From Bacteroidales bacterium (GTDB lineage Bacteria; Bacteroidota; Bacteroidia; Bacteroidales; UBA12170): 45,881 bases of DNA. The stretch spans positions 1 through 45,881 of the forward strand of contig JAQIBR010000240.1 in assembly GCA_027858955.1 (NCBI GenBank), given 5' to 3'. How positions within the stretch are numbered: the stretch's first letter is position 1; the number at the start of each line of letters is the position of its first letter. The position numbers and the translations under genes were made by a program. This document shows, one piece after another, positions 1 through 8,766 of the stretch. The notes beneath the pieces are model-generated. The model was not told where the DNA came from. It was given only the letters and a program-made list of their open reading frames with translations, and did no database searches.

Positions 1-413
1 GGATGAGTGTATAAATAATAGTTCACACCATCGGCAAAAGCATTCATGAGTTTTTTCAGCCATTCAGGACTATGTTCATATTCCTTTTGAACTTCAATAG
101 GATCAATATATAATTTCATTCTGAGATCAGAATAAATAGCAGCTTCACCATCAAATTCGGCCATTCGACCCATCGCGGTAGCATAATTAACTTCCACACG
201 GTTGAAATCATCTTCGCATTGCGCATATATCAATCCAAAAACAGCATCAGAATCTGTTTTACCGTATACGTGAGGGATTCCCCAATTGTCGCGAATAATA
301 GTTGTGTTTTCAGCTTGTTTTTCCCATCTTGCCAGATCATTGTTGGCATTTGGATTGCAGGCTGTAATAAATAAAAAGATTAGGAACATGCTTTGGATTA
401 GTTTTCTTTTCAT
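1..413 (-). CDS. Penicillin acylase family lipoprotein, N-terminal part only
   Basis: The gene starts at 413 and runs off the left edge, so about 137 residues are visible of a family normally 700-800 long. The N-terminus is a lipoprotein signal with a lipobox ending FITAC (Cys19), so the mature protein is probably lipid-anchored in the envelope. Next comes TTIIRDNWGIPHVYGKT, then an AQCEDDFNRVE stretch, both typical of the alpha-chain start of S45 Ntn hydrolases (penicillin G acylase, acyl-homoserine lactone acylase). The catalytic Ser at the beta-chain start lies outside the window. Substrate cannot be told: amide antibiotics, AHLs and other N-acyl compounds are all possible. Confidence 0.85.
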   Translation of the reverse strand, partial: MKRKLIQSMFLIFLFITACNPNANNDLARWEKQAENTTIIRDNWGIPHVYGKTDSDAVFGLIYAQCEDDFNRVEVNYATAMGRMAEFDGEAAIYSDLRMKLYIDPIEVQKEYEHSPEWLKKLMNAFADGVNYYLYTH

Positions 414-711
414 GATTTGATTATTAGGGTTATGAGTTTGCTTTTTCTTTGATTGGCATGATGAATCCATTCTCATTCAAAAATATAAAAAATTTCCAAG
501 GAGTCAATTTTAAATCAGAATCAATTGTATATTCTTTAAATGGCTATTTCAGGAAAAAATGCGTTTGAAATATTTTTTTTACCACTCAAGAAGGGATGCC
601 TTTGGCAAAAAGCACAAAGGCGTTACCCCTCACTGAAAGTAAAATATCACCAAAGCAATTCAAAAATTGTTGATAGAACTACAACCTTAAGTTCACTCCA
701 AAATATTAAAA

Positions 712-925
712 AGTCCTGAAAGGACTGAACTTGAATAACCGTGGGCTTCAGCGTGAGCTCAGTCGAACGGTGCAACCCACGGAAGGATGATAGATGAACT
801 TACAACCCTTAAAGGGTTGAATATTAACATATTACAAGTTCAACCCTTTCAGGGTTGTGATTTCAATTTCGCTTATTTTCCACCGGTTACACCAGTGGTT
901 ATTCAAATTTTATCCCTTCGGGATA
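712..925. repeat. Cluster of six dispersed-type palindromes in a gene-free stretch (414-1081)
   Basis: The 668 bp between the acylase start and the esterase stop hold no credible gene. They hold a run of short palindromes: AGTCCT-gaa-AGGACT at 712-726; CCGTGGG and CCCACGG arms at 739-745 and 776-782; CAACCCTTaAAGGGTTG at 803-819; CAACCCTttcAGGGTTG at 841-857; CACCGGT-tac-ACCAGTG (one mismatch) at 881-897; and TATCCC-ttc-GGGATA at 911-925. Palindromes of these types recur between genes in many Bacteroidota genomes. The 739-782 element is disrupted: its arms enclose about 30 bases containing GAGCTCAGTCGAACG, which resembles another common repeat. An open frame through the cluster at 787-1032 is not a gene. 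Confidence 0.75.
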
Positions 926-1081
926 ATCTATCGACTTTTCTGAGTGGACTCAACATTAAATTTATAAATTTTCTTTTGTGGGATTTGGTGTTTTGGAGCT
1001 TTTGTGGCATTTATTTTATTTTAATTGGATAAATACCCTTAAACTTTAGCAAATCAATTAGAGAATGAGCTCGGCTAATTC

Positions 1082-1945
1082 TTAATGCTGGTGAAATGCA
1101 TCTGATACAAATTCCAATACTACTGGGAGCGACTCACGCCAATAAGTCCAACTATGACCACCATTCCTAATTCGAAATTCATGTGGAATTTCTTTTTTTC
1201 GCATAGCGATATGTACAAGACTATTTCCTTCGTATAAAAAATCGTCATCTCCACAATCGATAAACCAACGAACTGATTTAATTTTCTCAGTAGCTACATT
1301 ATCAATTAGAGACAGTGCATTGTGCTGTTCATAATAAGCTTGTACCAGCGAATCGGAATAGTTTTCTTTATTTCTTGAAAGCCGTGCTTTTAAATCATCA
1401 ACTGAAAGCGGTCCTATATAAGCGCTCAATGGGCATGCCGAAGAAAACATATCAGTACGATGTAAAGCATACATAAAAGAGCCTCCGCCGCCCATCGAAA
1501 GACCTGCTATGGCACGAAAGCGTTTTTCATCTTTACTTCGATAAGTCTTTTCGACATAAGGAATTAGCTCATCAAAAAAGAAATCTTCATATTGCCAATC
1601 GCCTTTGATATCGTTGAAATAACCTCGTCGGCCTGTTTGGCCATCAGGCATAACAATTATCATTGGCGTTGCTTTGCCTTCTTTGATTGCATTATCAGCT
1701 ATTCGCAGAATTTCTCCGAATTGTATCCACCCTGTTTGATCATCACCTGCACCGTGAAGCAGATAAAGAACAGGATAACTCCTATCGGAAGTTTCATAAT
1801 CAGGCGGCAGATAAACAGCAAATTTCCGTTCGCTTTTAAGAATTTTACTTGTCATTGAAAGATTATCATAAACCTTTCCACTCTGCCCGAAGCTTATCAG
1901 TGATATCAGAAAGCTTAATGTTAATAACGATACGTATTTTTTCAT
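1082..1945 (-). CDS. Secreted alpha/beta-hydrolase esterase (putative esterase / feruloyl esterase-like)
   Basis: This is a 287-residue esterase of the PF00756 type (esterase D / feruloyl esterase / antigen 85 fold). A signal peptide covers about residues 1-20 (cut near SFGQ). The fold markers are LYLLHGAGDD (60-69), the nucleophile elbow GLSMGG with Ser150, an acidic residue in CGDDD (233-235), and the catalytic His264 in NGGHSW. The enzyme probably hydrolyses carboxylic esters, for example on plant polysaccharides or other extracytoplasmic substrates, in the periplasm or outside the cell. No polysaccharide-utilisation genes flank it, so the substrate is open. The downstream side is the palindrome cluster. 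Confidence 0.88.
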   Translation of the reverse strand: MKKYVSLLTLSFLISLISFGQSGKVYDNLSMTSKILKSERKFAVYLPPDYETSDRSYPVLYLLHGAGDDQTGWIQFGEILRIADNAIKEGKATPMIIVMPDGQTGRRGYFNDIKGDWQYEDFFFDELIPYVEKTYRSKDEKRFRAIAGLSMGGGGSFMYALHRTDMFSSACPLSAYIGPLSVDDLKARLSRNKENYSDSLVQAYYEQHNALSLIDNVATEKIKSVRWFIDCGDDDFLYEGNSLVHIAMRKKEIPHEFRIRNGGHSWTYWRESLPVVLEFVSDAFHQH

Positions 1946-2006
1946 TTTTGTCTTTTTAAATAAGTTTTATTTATACAAAAAACATATCAATCTATAATTC
2001 TGATAA

Positions 2007-2309
2007 TTATAATCGAAAGAAACCTTGAAAAAGCTTTTGTGCTATTTCATAGTTCTCACGATTAAGACAATATTTTATTTTTGGCGCTTCAATTTCGCCT
2101 TGGATCAAACCTGCATTTTTTAATTCTTTAAGATGCTGAGAGAGTGTGGATTTCGCGATGGGCAATATCTCCGATAAATCGCCGCTATAACAACAGGATT
2201 GTTTAGAAAGTAATTCGATGATATACAGGCGAATTGGATGACCCAACGCTTTTGCAAAGCGTGCAGCTTGTTTTTGATTTTCTGTAATTGAAATATTTGT
2301 TTTTTCCAT
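2007..2309 (-). CDS. ArsR-family winged-helix transcriptional regulator
   Basis: This 100-residue protein is an ArsR/SmtB-type regulator. GHPIRLYIIELL (23-34) opens the winged helix, and the recognition helix reads AKSTLSQHLKELKNAGLI (52-69). A CC pair (Cys39-Cys40) sits in the position where many Bacteroidota ArsR proteins have cysteines, which would allow thiol or metal(loid) sensing, but no classic CVC motif is present. The gene stands alone between the esterase and a methyltransferase; no ars or metal-efflux gene adjoins it, so the effector is unknown. It probably regulates its own promoter at 2321-2351. Confidence 0.88.
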   Translation of the reverse strand: MEKTNISITENQKQAARFAKALGHPIRLYIIELLSKQSCCYSGDLSEILPIAKSTLSQHLKELKNAGLIQGEIEAPKIKYCLNRENYEIAQKLFQGFFRL

Positions 2310-2320
2310 AATTATTTTCG

Positions 2321-2351
2321 CAATATTACGTTTAATAAATTATTTTGGCAA
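2321..2351 (-). promoter_or_regulatory. Candidate promoter of the ArsR gene
   Basis: On the minus strand a TTG (2349-2351) is followed after 20 bases by TAATATTG (2321-2328), a 7/8 match to the Bacteroidota -7 box TAnnTTTG. The start codon lies 12 bases further on. The match is good but not perfect, and the region is AT-rich. Confidence 0.4.
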
Positions 2352-2378
2352 CATCAAGTACTTAATAAACAAACACTA

Positions 2379-3482
2379 TTAAGCATTCATCATTTTCAAA
2401 ACCCATATTTCTACCATTTCGGAATCACGCCAGTTTAGGTTTCTTTGCGTTTTTTTCGAAGCTGCGCCAACCTTTTTTTGTGAGAAAAATTCTTTTTGAA
2501 ATCGATTTTCATTAGCTAACTCTCTCTCAATTGGATGATATTCTGTTACTTGTAATATCTGCGCCAAATTCGAAAATAATAAAACCACTCTTCCACCTAT
2601 TTCCAGATGTTTTTCTGCTTCAGCAAAAAATCGCGGAAATAAATTCTCATCATAATAAATGGCTTTGTCCATGCCTTCTAAATTATAGGAAGCAGGAATC
2701 CAGGGTGGATTAAAAACAATTAATTCCGTTTTTAAATTGAGATTAGCAAACAAATCTCCATATATCAAATCTATTCTCGATTGCAATTTATTTTTTTCCA
2801 AATCTTCATTCAAACCAATCATAGAATTCGGATTTGAATCTGTTCCATACACTTTTTCAAAACCATGTTTCAACATCTGAAAAGAAAGCACACCGCTACC
2901 AATTCCAATATCTATTGCTGTTTGTTTTGTTCCTTTATAAGTTTTCAGCCAGCTATTAAAAAGTTTCAAATGTTCGAATCGGGTTGGAAAATAAGTTCCG
3001 AACCAAGGAAAAATTCTCCTGTCCAACACAGGAATTTCAATACCTTTTTGATACCATTGCCAGGAACTGTTCAGACCTTGAACCTGCGGAAAAGGTAACA
3101 AAAACTCATTTAATTCAGGATATAATATTTTTAACCAACCAATTTCCGGAGCTTTTTTTGCGCTCAGCTTTTGCTCACGTACAACTAACAAAATGCGATG
3201 CGAAATTTCTCTAAATACTGAACGAAAATCACGCTGTCCTTGAAATGATTGATCAGAATATTTGTTTTTAAGATGTTTTTTTAATGCATTCAACACTAGA
3301 AGACCACTGCTGTAGAAATCGACAATTAAAACAGAATAACCTTCAATAAGAGCATCAATAGCAATTTGCGAATCCATTTCACGATTAAACGGGACTACAT
3401 CAATATTCGAAATAATTGGTTCAGGCCTATCTGCCTGTATTTCTTTGTTTAATATTCTTATTTTTAATCTTGATTCTTTCAT
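2379..3482 (-). CDS. Class I SAM-dependent methyltransferase with NPPW motif
   Basis: The start is taken at the ATG at 3482 (a TTG codon precedes it in frame), giving about 367 residues. The C-terminal half is a Rossmann methyltransferase: SAM-binding DIGIGSGVLS (about 191-200), acidic GTDSNP after strand 2, and FNPPWIP (about 257-263), the NPP[YFW] signature of enzymes that methylate amide or exocyclic nitrogen atoms (PrmC, RlmG, RsmC relatives). The N-terminal 160 residues are family-specific and I do not recognise them. Likely targets are a release factor, ribosomal protein or rRNA base; the sequence does not decide. It precedes the ArsR gene on the same strand, 69 bases away. Confidence 0.72.
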   Translation of the reverse strand: MKESRLKIRILNKEIQADRPEPIISNIDVVPFNREMDSQIAIDALIEGYSVLIVDFYSSGLLVLNALKKHLKNKYSDQSFQGQRDFRSVFREISHRILLVVREQKLSAKKAPEIGWLKILYPELNEFLLPFPQVQGLNSSWQWYQKGIEIPVLDRRIFPWFGTYFPTRFEHLKLFNSWLKTYKGTKQTAIDIGIGSGVLSFQMLKHGFEKVYGTDSNPNSMIGLNEDLEKNKLQSRIDLIYGDLFANLNLKTELIVFNPPWIPASYNLEGMDKAIYYDENLFPRFFAEAEKHLEIGGRVVLLFSNLAQILQVTEYHPIERELANENRFQKEFFSQKKVGAASKKTQRNLNWRDSEMVEIWVLKMMNA

Positions 3483-3684
3483 CAATATTTCTGAAATTTC
3501 ATATTACATTTTCCTTTTTCAAAGATATATGATATCCTTAATAATGCAGGCAGAAAAAAAATGAACACAAAAAATCTGTTCCAAAAATTGAGTTTCGCCC
3601 TGATTTGGTTGTATTTTTATAGAAGAATTTCATAATGATTCAAATGATATAATTGTTTTACAAAAAATTAAAAAGGAGGTTGAT

Positions 3685-4149
3685 ATGCCAGATGACAGAT
3701 TAAAAAAGTATTTAGATGACAATCAGGTTGAATATATTACTATAAGTCATTCACGAGCTTTTACTGCCCAAAAAATTGCTGCCAAGGCACATGTCCCAGG
3801 AAAAGAATTAGCCAAATCCGTCATTATAATGATGGATGGAAAAATGGTAATGGCAGTATTACCTGCTTCTTATCGAATTGATTTTCAGCAGTTGAAAATT
3901 GCTCTTGGAGCTAAAAAAATTAATCTGGCTCAAGAATTTGAGTTCAAAAATAAGTTCCCTGACTGTGAAGTTGGAGCCATGCCCCCATTTGGGAATCTAT
4001 ATGGTATTGATGTATATGTAGCAAAAAGTCTGGCCGAAGACGAAGTAATTGCTTTTAACGCCTGCACTCATTCATTGCTAATAAAAATGAAATATAAGGA
4101 TTTCGACAGACTGGTCAAACCAAAAATTTTAAAATTCACTGTAAAATAA
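3685..4149 (+). CDS. YbaK/EbsC-type aminoacyl-tRNA editing protein
   Basis: This 154-residue free-standing editing domain resembles YbaK/ProX, which deacylates mischarged tRNA (typically Cys- or Ala-tRNA-Pro). The family signals are the early HSRAFTAQ stretch, GKELAKSVIIMMDGK with conserved Lys44, and GAMPPFGNLYG, the substrate-loop glycines. Length is typical. It is a lone plus-strand gene, convergent with the PLP enzyme downstream. Its ribosome-binding site is unusually strong for this phylum (AGGAGG, 6 bases before the ATG), which fixes the start. Confidence 0.87.
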   Translation: MPDDRLKKYLDDNQVEYITISHSRAFTAQKIAAKAHVPGKELAKSVIIMMDGKMVMAVLPASYRIDFQQLKIALGAKKINLAQEFEFKNKFPDCEVGAMPPFGNLYGIDVYVAKSLAEDEVIAFNACTHSLLIKMKYKDFDRLVKPKILKFTVK

Positions 4150-4228
4150 TACAACTAGTGAGACAGCTGTTAAGTCATTTGCATTACGAATTTTTGAAAA
4201 GATAATCAACTCTAATTACAGTCATTTT

Positions 4229-5221
4229 CTATTCAAATAATTTGTCGTAATAAGCATGGAGTAATGGTATTCCACCCGTATGAATAAAGACAACTGTATC
4301 ATCTTTTGTGATTCGACCTGATGCAATATAAGCGATAAGTCCTGACATTGCCTTTCCAGTATAAACAGGATCCAAAAACAGTCCTTCTGACATGGCCAAA
4401 AGCTTTATTGCTTTTAAACCCTCCACTGTGGGAACTCCATAGCCTTCTCCTACAAATTTATCGTCGATAATAATTTTTGGAGCTGTATCAATATCAAGGG
4501 AGATGTTATTTATTACTTCATTTGTCAAATCAGAAACAATATTTCTTGCCGTTTCTGTAGAATGCAATACGCTAATTCCAATAATCTTAGATTTATAATT
4601 CTTTTTCATAAATCCTGCAAGCAAGCCTGCTTGTGTTCCTCCACTACCTAATGCAACAAAAACGTAATCAGGCGGTTTAGTATTTAATCTTTCAAATTGA
4701 TCAATAATTTCGTTGGCACAATCAACATAGCCAAGTGCTCCAAGTAAATTTGAGCCACCGAATGGAATAATGTAAGGCTTTCCACCCGAATTTTTAATTC
4801 TTTCAGCCACTTCCATCATTGCTATTTGATAATCATCATCTTTTTCAATTGCAACAATTTCTGCATCCATAAGATTCATTAGAAGAGCATTGCCGCTTTT
4901 ATTGAAAGCAGAATTTTGCTCAGGAATTAATTCCTTACACACAACAATTGATTTCAATCCAAATTGGCAAGCTACACCCACAAGAGCTCTAGAAGCATTT
5001 GATTGATAATGCCCTGCAATAATTAAAGTATCGCAATTTGTGGCCAAAGCATCAGCAACTAATCTTTCATATTTCCTGAGTTTGTTTCCGCCTCCGCCTC
5101 TCCCACCTTCATCATCTCTTTTAATGTAAATTTTTGGACCTAAATGTTTAGACAAATTAGGCAAAAACTCGAGAGGTGTTTCTCGGCCAAAAAGAATTAC
5201 TTTTTGTGTATTGTTTGGCAT
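4229..5221 (-). CDS. D-cysteine desulfhydrase / ACC deaminase family PLP enzyme
   Basis: This 330-residue enzyme belongs to the tryptophan-synthase-beta-like PLP fold. IYIKRDD (31-37) and the glycine-rich GGGGNKLRK (42-50) place the Schiff-base lysine at Lys47. GHYQSNASR follows, where relatives have GxxQSNHxR; the Asn is kept, but the usual aromatic or His positions differ. Further on, LGSGGTQAGLLAGF is the phosphate-binding segment. The family includes D-cysteine desulfhydrase (to pyruvate, H2S and ammonia), ACC deaminase and L-cysteate sulfo-lyase; the changed QSN context means the amino-acid substrate cannot be set from sequence. It is convergent with the YbaK gene. Confidence 0.8.
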   Translation of the reverse strand: MPNNTQKVILFGRETPLEFLPNLSKHLGPKIYIKRDDEGGRGGGGNKLRKYERLVADALATNCDTLIIAGHYQSNASRALVGVACQFGLKSIVVCKELIPEQNSAFNKSGNALLMNLMDAEIVAIEKDDDYQIAMMEVAERIKNSGGKPYIIPFGGSNLLGALGYVDCANEIIDQFERLNTKPPDYVFVALGSGGTQAGLLAGFMKKNYKSKIIGISVLHSTETARNIVSDLTNEVINNISLDIDTAPKIIIDDKFVGEGYGVPTVEGLKAIKLLAMSEGLFLDPVYTGKAMSGLIAYIASGRITKDDTVVFIHTGGIPLLHAYYDKLFE

Positions 5222-5288
5222 CTTAGAATATTAATTTAAAACAATATTTATAGCTGAAATTGAAACATTATCCATCATTTCAAGAAAT

Positions 5289-6044
5289 TTAACCATCTTG
5301 CCTTGCAAAAACACGTCTTAATAATTCTGACGTACGAGCCTTAGGATCTTTACGAATACGCATTTCCTCTTCTTGAATTTTTAGAAATAAGCCATCCAAA
5401 GCTCTATGAGTAAGGTATTCGTCGAGTTTAACATTTACAGGTTCAAATCCGGCAATTCTACCAACAATTGTATTTGCTATTTCGTTCCATTTTCCTGTTA
5501 GCAAATCCCAACTTTGATTGGGGGAGATATTGCTTACTAATTTTTTTTCTAAAGATGTATTAATTTTTGGTTTGTATAATGCAAATAGCTGTTCATATGT
5601 TGTTTTATGTAGATAGGCAGTAGCTGCATTGTCAGCGCCTTTTAAAATGCCAAAAGCATCGGCAATGTTCATACTTCTAATGCTATTTACAAAAATAGGT
5701 TTTGCTTCTTTAGCGGCATCTTCTGCAGCTCTATTAATTTTTAGCAGAACATCATCGAGCAACTGACTACCTCCTGGAATCTTATTTATATTCTTTACAA
5801 TGATATCTGCTTCAGGAGGTAAAAGAATTTTCACCAGTTCATCTTTATAATAACCATCTGAAATTGCAAGAATATTAACTGATTTGCTTGCACCTTGCAC
5901 CAAGGATTCTTTCAAACCATTAATTATATCATTTTGAGGCAAAGGCACAGCTCCTCCCATAGTTTGTGTAGCAATTTGATTTAACTCGGCACAGCTGCTC
6001 AAAATAAAAAGCAGGCTAAACGCTATGATTTTTGATTGTTTCAT
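5289..6044 (-). CDS. DUF4197 lipoprotein
   Basis: This is a DUF4197-family protein of about 251 residues. I place the start at the ATG at 6044, because from there the N-terminus is a lipoprotein signal (MKQSKIIAFSLLFILSSC, Cys at 18); an upstream in-frame ATG at 6074 would add 10 non-signal residues. The mature part has the family's NGLKESLVQGASKSV near the start, the PGGSQLLDDVLLKINRAAE stretch, and a C-terminal LTHRALDGLFLKIQEEE-type segment. DUF4197 proteins are secreted or lipid-anchored and mostly helical; no biochemical role is established. It lies upstream of, and on the same strand as, the PLP enzyme, 67 bases away. Confidence 0.85.
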   Translation of the reverse strand: MKQSKIIAFSLLFILSSCAELNQIATQTMGGAVPLPQNDIINGLKESLVQGASKSVNILAISDGYYKDELVKILLPPEADIIVKNINKIPGGSQLLDDVLLKINRAAEDAAKEAKPIFVNSIRSMNIADAFGILKGADNAATAYLHKTTYEQLFALYKPKINTSLEKKLVSNISPNQSWDLLTGKWNEIANTIVGRIAGFEPVNVKLDEYLTHRALDGLFLKIQEEEMRIRKDPKARTSELLRRVFARQDG

Positions 6045-6255
6045 TATTGGTTTTTTATTTAATAAATTATGCATCGTTTCTTAAAATCTAAAAAGATACA
6101 AAATATTTTGCTTTATGCTTAGTATTCCTTTCTGCAGTACGGGGCAAACGCATCTTAAAAACAGTTATATTTAGTTCCCCAAAATCCGTAAGTCAAATCA
6201 CCCCAAGTCAAGATGCTTACTTTTTTAAACTACGATAAACTTAGTGCTATGAATC

Positions 6256-6360
6256 TTTACCGCAAAGGCCGCAATAATTACGCAAAGTTTGCAATTTTAT
6301 TTGTCATTGATTCTTAGTGCTTGCGTTCTTTGCGAATTCCTTAGCGTTCCTTGCGGTAAA
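6256..6360. repeat. Inverted repeat of the TTTACCGCAAAGG type
   Basis: TTTACCGCAAAGG at 6256-6268 is mirrored by CCTTGCGGTAAA at 6349-6360. Between them lie further GCGnnnTTTGCG / CGCAAAG variants (6281-6287, 6322-6334). This Acc-GCAAAG repeat type is dispersed between genes in Bacteroidota and some other phyla. It sits in the 456 bp between the ABC exporter stop (6501) and the DUF4197 start; no gene is seen there, and the rest (6045-6255, 6361-6500) shows nothing further. Confidence 0.7.
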
Positions 6361-6500
6361 ATTAGATGCGTTAGCCCTGTTGTGCAAAACTAAGTTACTT
6401 TGTGGTTCAATTTTTATCTTTACTAGAAAGGCACCCAACGGCAACTCAAAGTTAAGCAAAGGTTTTATTAGTCAAATCTTTTAATAACAATCTTAAAAAG

Positions 6501-8273
6501 CTAAACCGCGAATTGCAATTCACTTAAATTTTTATAAATGCCATTTGATAATTCCATTAATTCCTCGTGCGTCCCTTCTTCTGCTATCTCACCTAGCTTA
6601 ACTACTACAATATTATCAGCCTTTCTGATAGTTGACAAACGGTGAGCAATAACAATGGAAGTTCTGCCAATCATTAATTTTTCTAAAGCATCTTGTACTA
6701 ATCTTTCGGATTCAGAATCCAAAGATGAAGTAGCCTCATCAAGAATCAATACTCTAGGATTTTTCAAAACTGCTCTTGCTATAGCTATTCTCTGACGCTG
6801 ACCACCTGATAATTGCGTTCCTCTTTCACCAACAAGAGTTTCCAATTGATCTGGAAATCGACTAATAAATTCCATAGCATTAGCTTTTTCGGCTGCATTT
6901 AATATCTCTTCATCGCTAGCAGATTCTTTTCCATAAGCTATATTTTCTTTTATCGTTCCGCCAAACAAAAATATATCCTGCGGTACTAATGCGATTTGAC
7001 TTCGCAATACTGAGAGAGGATAATCATGCGCATCTATTTCATCAAAAAATAGTTCACCCTTATTGGGATAATGTAATAATAAAAGCAAAGATGCTAAAGT
7101 GCTTTTTCCCGCCCCACTTGCACCTACAAGCGCAATTAGTTTATTTGAATCAATTTTTAAATTGATGTTTTTAAGCACTTTTTCGTCAGGTCTTGTTGGA
7201 TAAGAAAAATTAAGATTATTAAGTGTTATGCTTCCCCTTAATAGAAATTTATTCTCAATGACTTTAACATCAGTGATATCTTCTTCTTCTTCTTCAAATA
7301 GTTCAAATAAATCCTCAGTTGCGCCTATAAACTTTTGAATTTTTGCAAAAACTGTTGCCAAACCACCAATATTTCCACCAACAAAAACGGAATAAATGAC
7401 GAATGAAAATAAATCGCCAGATTCTAATTCTCCTGCAGTCATTAACCTTGAGCCTTGCCAAACTACAGCTGAGATAGCACCAAATAATCCAAGAATAATA
7501 AAGGAAGAAAAAGCGCCTCTATATTTTCCGCTTTTCATCCCCAATTCGGCAATTTCGATAGTTTTCTTTTTATATCGGTCTATTTCGATATGCTCATTTG
7601 TAAATGCTTTAACAGATTGTATTCCTTGTAAGGTTTCTTCAACAATGGTATTAGAATCAGCTACTTGCTGCTGAACATCTTTAGAAAACTTTCGGATAAA
7701 TTTTCCAAAAACCCTTGCTAAAATCATAGCCGGAGGCAAAATTACCAGCATAAATAAAGTCAGCTTAACCGATGTAATTGCTAATAATGTAGTACCGCCA
7801 ATAATGATAATGATCTGACGAATAAATTCGGCCAATGTGGTAGTTAAAGTTTCTTGCAGAAGTGTTACGTCTGCCGAAATCCGACTGTTTAATTCCCCTA
7901 CTCTTCTTTTTTCAAAAAATTTTAAAGGCAATTTTATTAGATGATTATAAGTAGCTCGACGTAAAAGTGCCAATGATTTTTCAGTGACATTCACAAACAA
8001 GACAATTCTAAAATAAGAAAATACAGATTGTACAATTAGTAGAGCTATTAAGAAAAGCCCCGTTTGATTAAGTGTCTGACCAAGAGTTCCTTGATTTCCT
8101 GAATTTACTATATCACCCAATAACTTCGGAAAAGCTAAGTTTGCAAGACTAGAACCCAATAAGAAGAACATTCCCAACAAATACTCTTTGCCATAAGGAC
8201 GAATATATCCCCAGAGTTTAAATGCATTTCTAAATCCTTCTCTAGTTATTTTTTTCTTTGGAGGTTTCTTCAT
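6501..8273 (-). CDS. ABC exporter half-transporter (MsbA / ABCB type)
   Basis: The 590 residues fuse a six-helix membrane domain (about 25-330) to a nucleotide-binding domain. The ATPase motifs are complete: Walker A GASGAGKST (384-392), Q-loop in VPQD (430-433), signature LSGGQ (488-492), Walker B VLILDEA (508-514), D-loop SSLD and H-loop His544. A short acidic run (EEEEED, 327-332) marks the linker. It should work as a homodimer exporting a lipid, peptide or drug from the inner membrane. It is closest in layout to MsbA and mitochondrial ABCB10-like proteins; the substrate is not readable. It is followed downstream by the 6256-6360 repeat. Confidence 0.92.
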   Translation of the reverse strand: MKKPPKKKITREGFRNAFKLWGYIRPYGKEYLLGMFFLLGSSLANLAFPKLLGDIVNSGNQGTLGQTLNQTGLFLIALLIVQSVFSYFRIVLFVNVTEKSLALLRRATYNHLIKLPLKFFEKRRVGELNSRISADVTLLQETLTTTLAEFIRQIIIIIGGTTLLAITSVKLTLFMLVILPPAMILARVFGKFIRKFSKDVQQQVADSNTIVEETLQGIQSVKAFTNEHIEIDRYKKKTIEIAELGMKSGKYRGAFSSFIILGLFGAISAVVWQGSRLMTAGELESGDLFSFVIYSVFVGGNIGGLATVFAKIQKFIGATEDLFELFEEEEEDITDVKVIENKFLLRGSITLNNLNFSYPTRPDEKVLKNINLKIDSNKLIALVGASGAGKSTLASLLLLLHYPNKGELFFDEIDAHDYPLSVLRSQIALVPQDIFLFGGTIKENIAYGKESASDEEILNAAEKANAMEFISRFPDQLETLVGERGTQLSGGQRQRIAIARAVLKNPRVLILDEATSSLDSESERLVQDALEKLMIGRTSIVIAHRLSTIRKADNIVVVKLGEIAEEGTHEELMELSNGIYKNLSELQFAV

Positions 8274-8372
8274 GTACTTACAATTGATTCAATCTATCAT
8301 CAATAGCAAAATCTATCCTAAGCTATTTAAGAAGCAAGGATCTTTGATTTAAATAGTTCTAATTATTGAGAT

Positions 8373-8615
8373 TTATTTTTTCTTCAAATTCCAACCTATA
8401 ATGTATCCTACTAATGCTCCAACACCAGCTACTATCCATACTTTTGTTCTTGTTGAACTTAATACAGCATCTGAAACAATATTGCCTAATAAACTATCAG
8501 AAATTCCAAATAGCATTTTGAGACCCAGATCAGGAGCATATATTTGCCAACCAGCAACAAACCCAACAACACCCAATATTAAAGCTATGACAATTGATTT
8601 ATTAAAATTCTTCAT
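8373..8615 (-). CDS. Small two-helix membrane protein, unknown function
   Basis: This 80-residue protein has two hydrophobic helices, about residues 8-25 and 60-77, joined by a 35-residue loop (YAPDLGLKMLFGISDS...), and it ends in a basic KKK tail. Glycines inside both helices (GVVGFVAG, GVGALVGYIIG) suggest tight helix packing. Both ends are probably cytoplasmic. It lies 99 bases upstream of the ABC exporter on the same strand and may be co-transcribed with it. I do not recognise the family. Confidence 0.6.
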   Translation of the reverse strand: MKNFNKSIVIALILGVVGFVAGWQIYAPDLGLKMLFGISDSLLGNIVSDAVLSSTRTKVWIVAGVGALVGYIIGWNLKKK

Positions 8616-8766
8616 TTAATATATATTTAATTTGCTATTTATAATATCTACAAATTTAGATATTATAATTAAGAGTCCATTCCGAAAAAAGCTTTTTTGC
8701 TACCAATAAAAAAGTCTGTGCAACTGATAAAACAAATAATTAATGCAAATGATCATATAGATTAAT

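Noticed and set aside
787-1032. Open frame of 81 codons through the palindrome cluster
   Set aside because: It is made of repeat sequence, has no homology I recognise and no plausible start signal.
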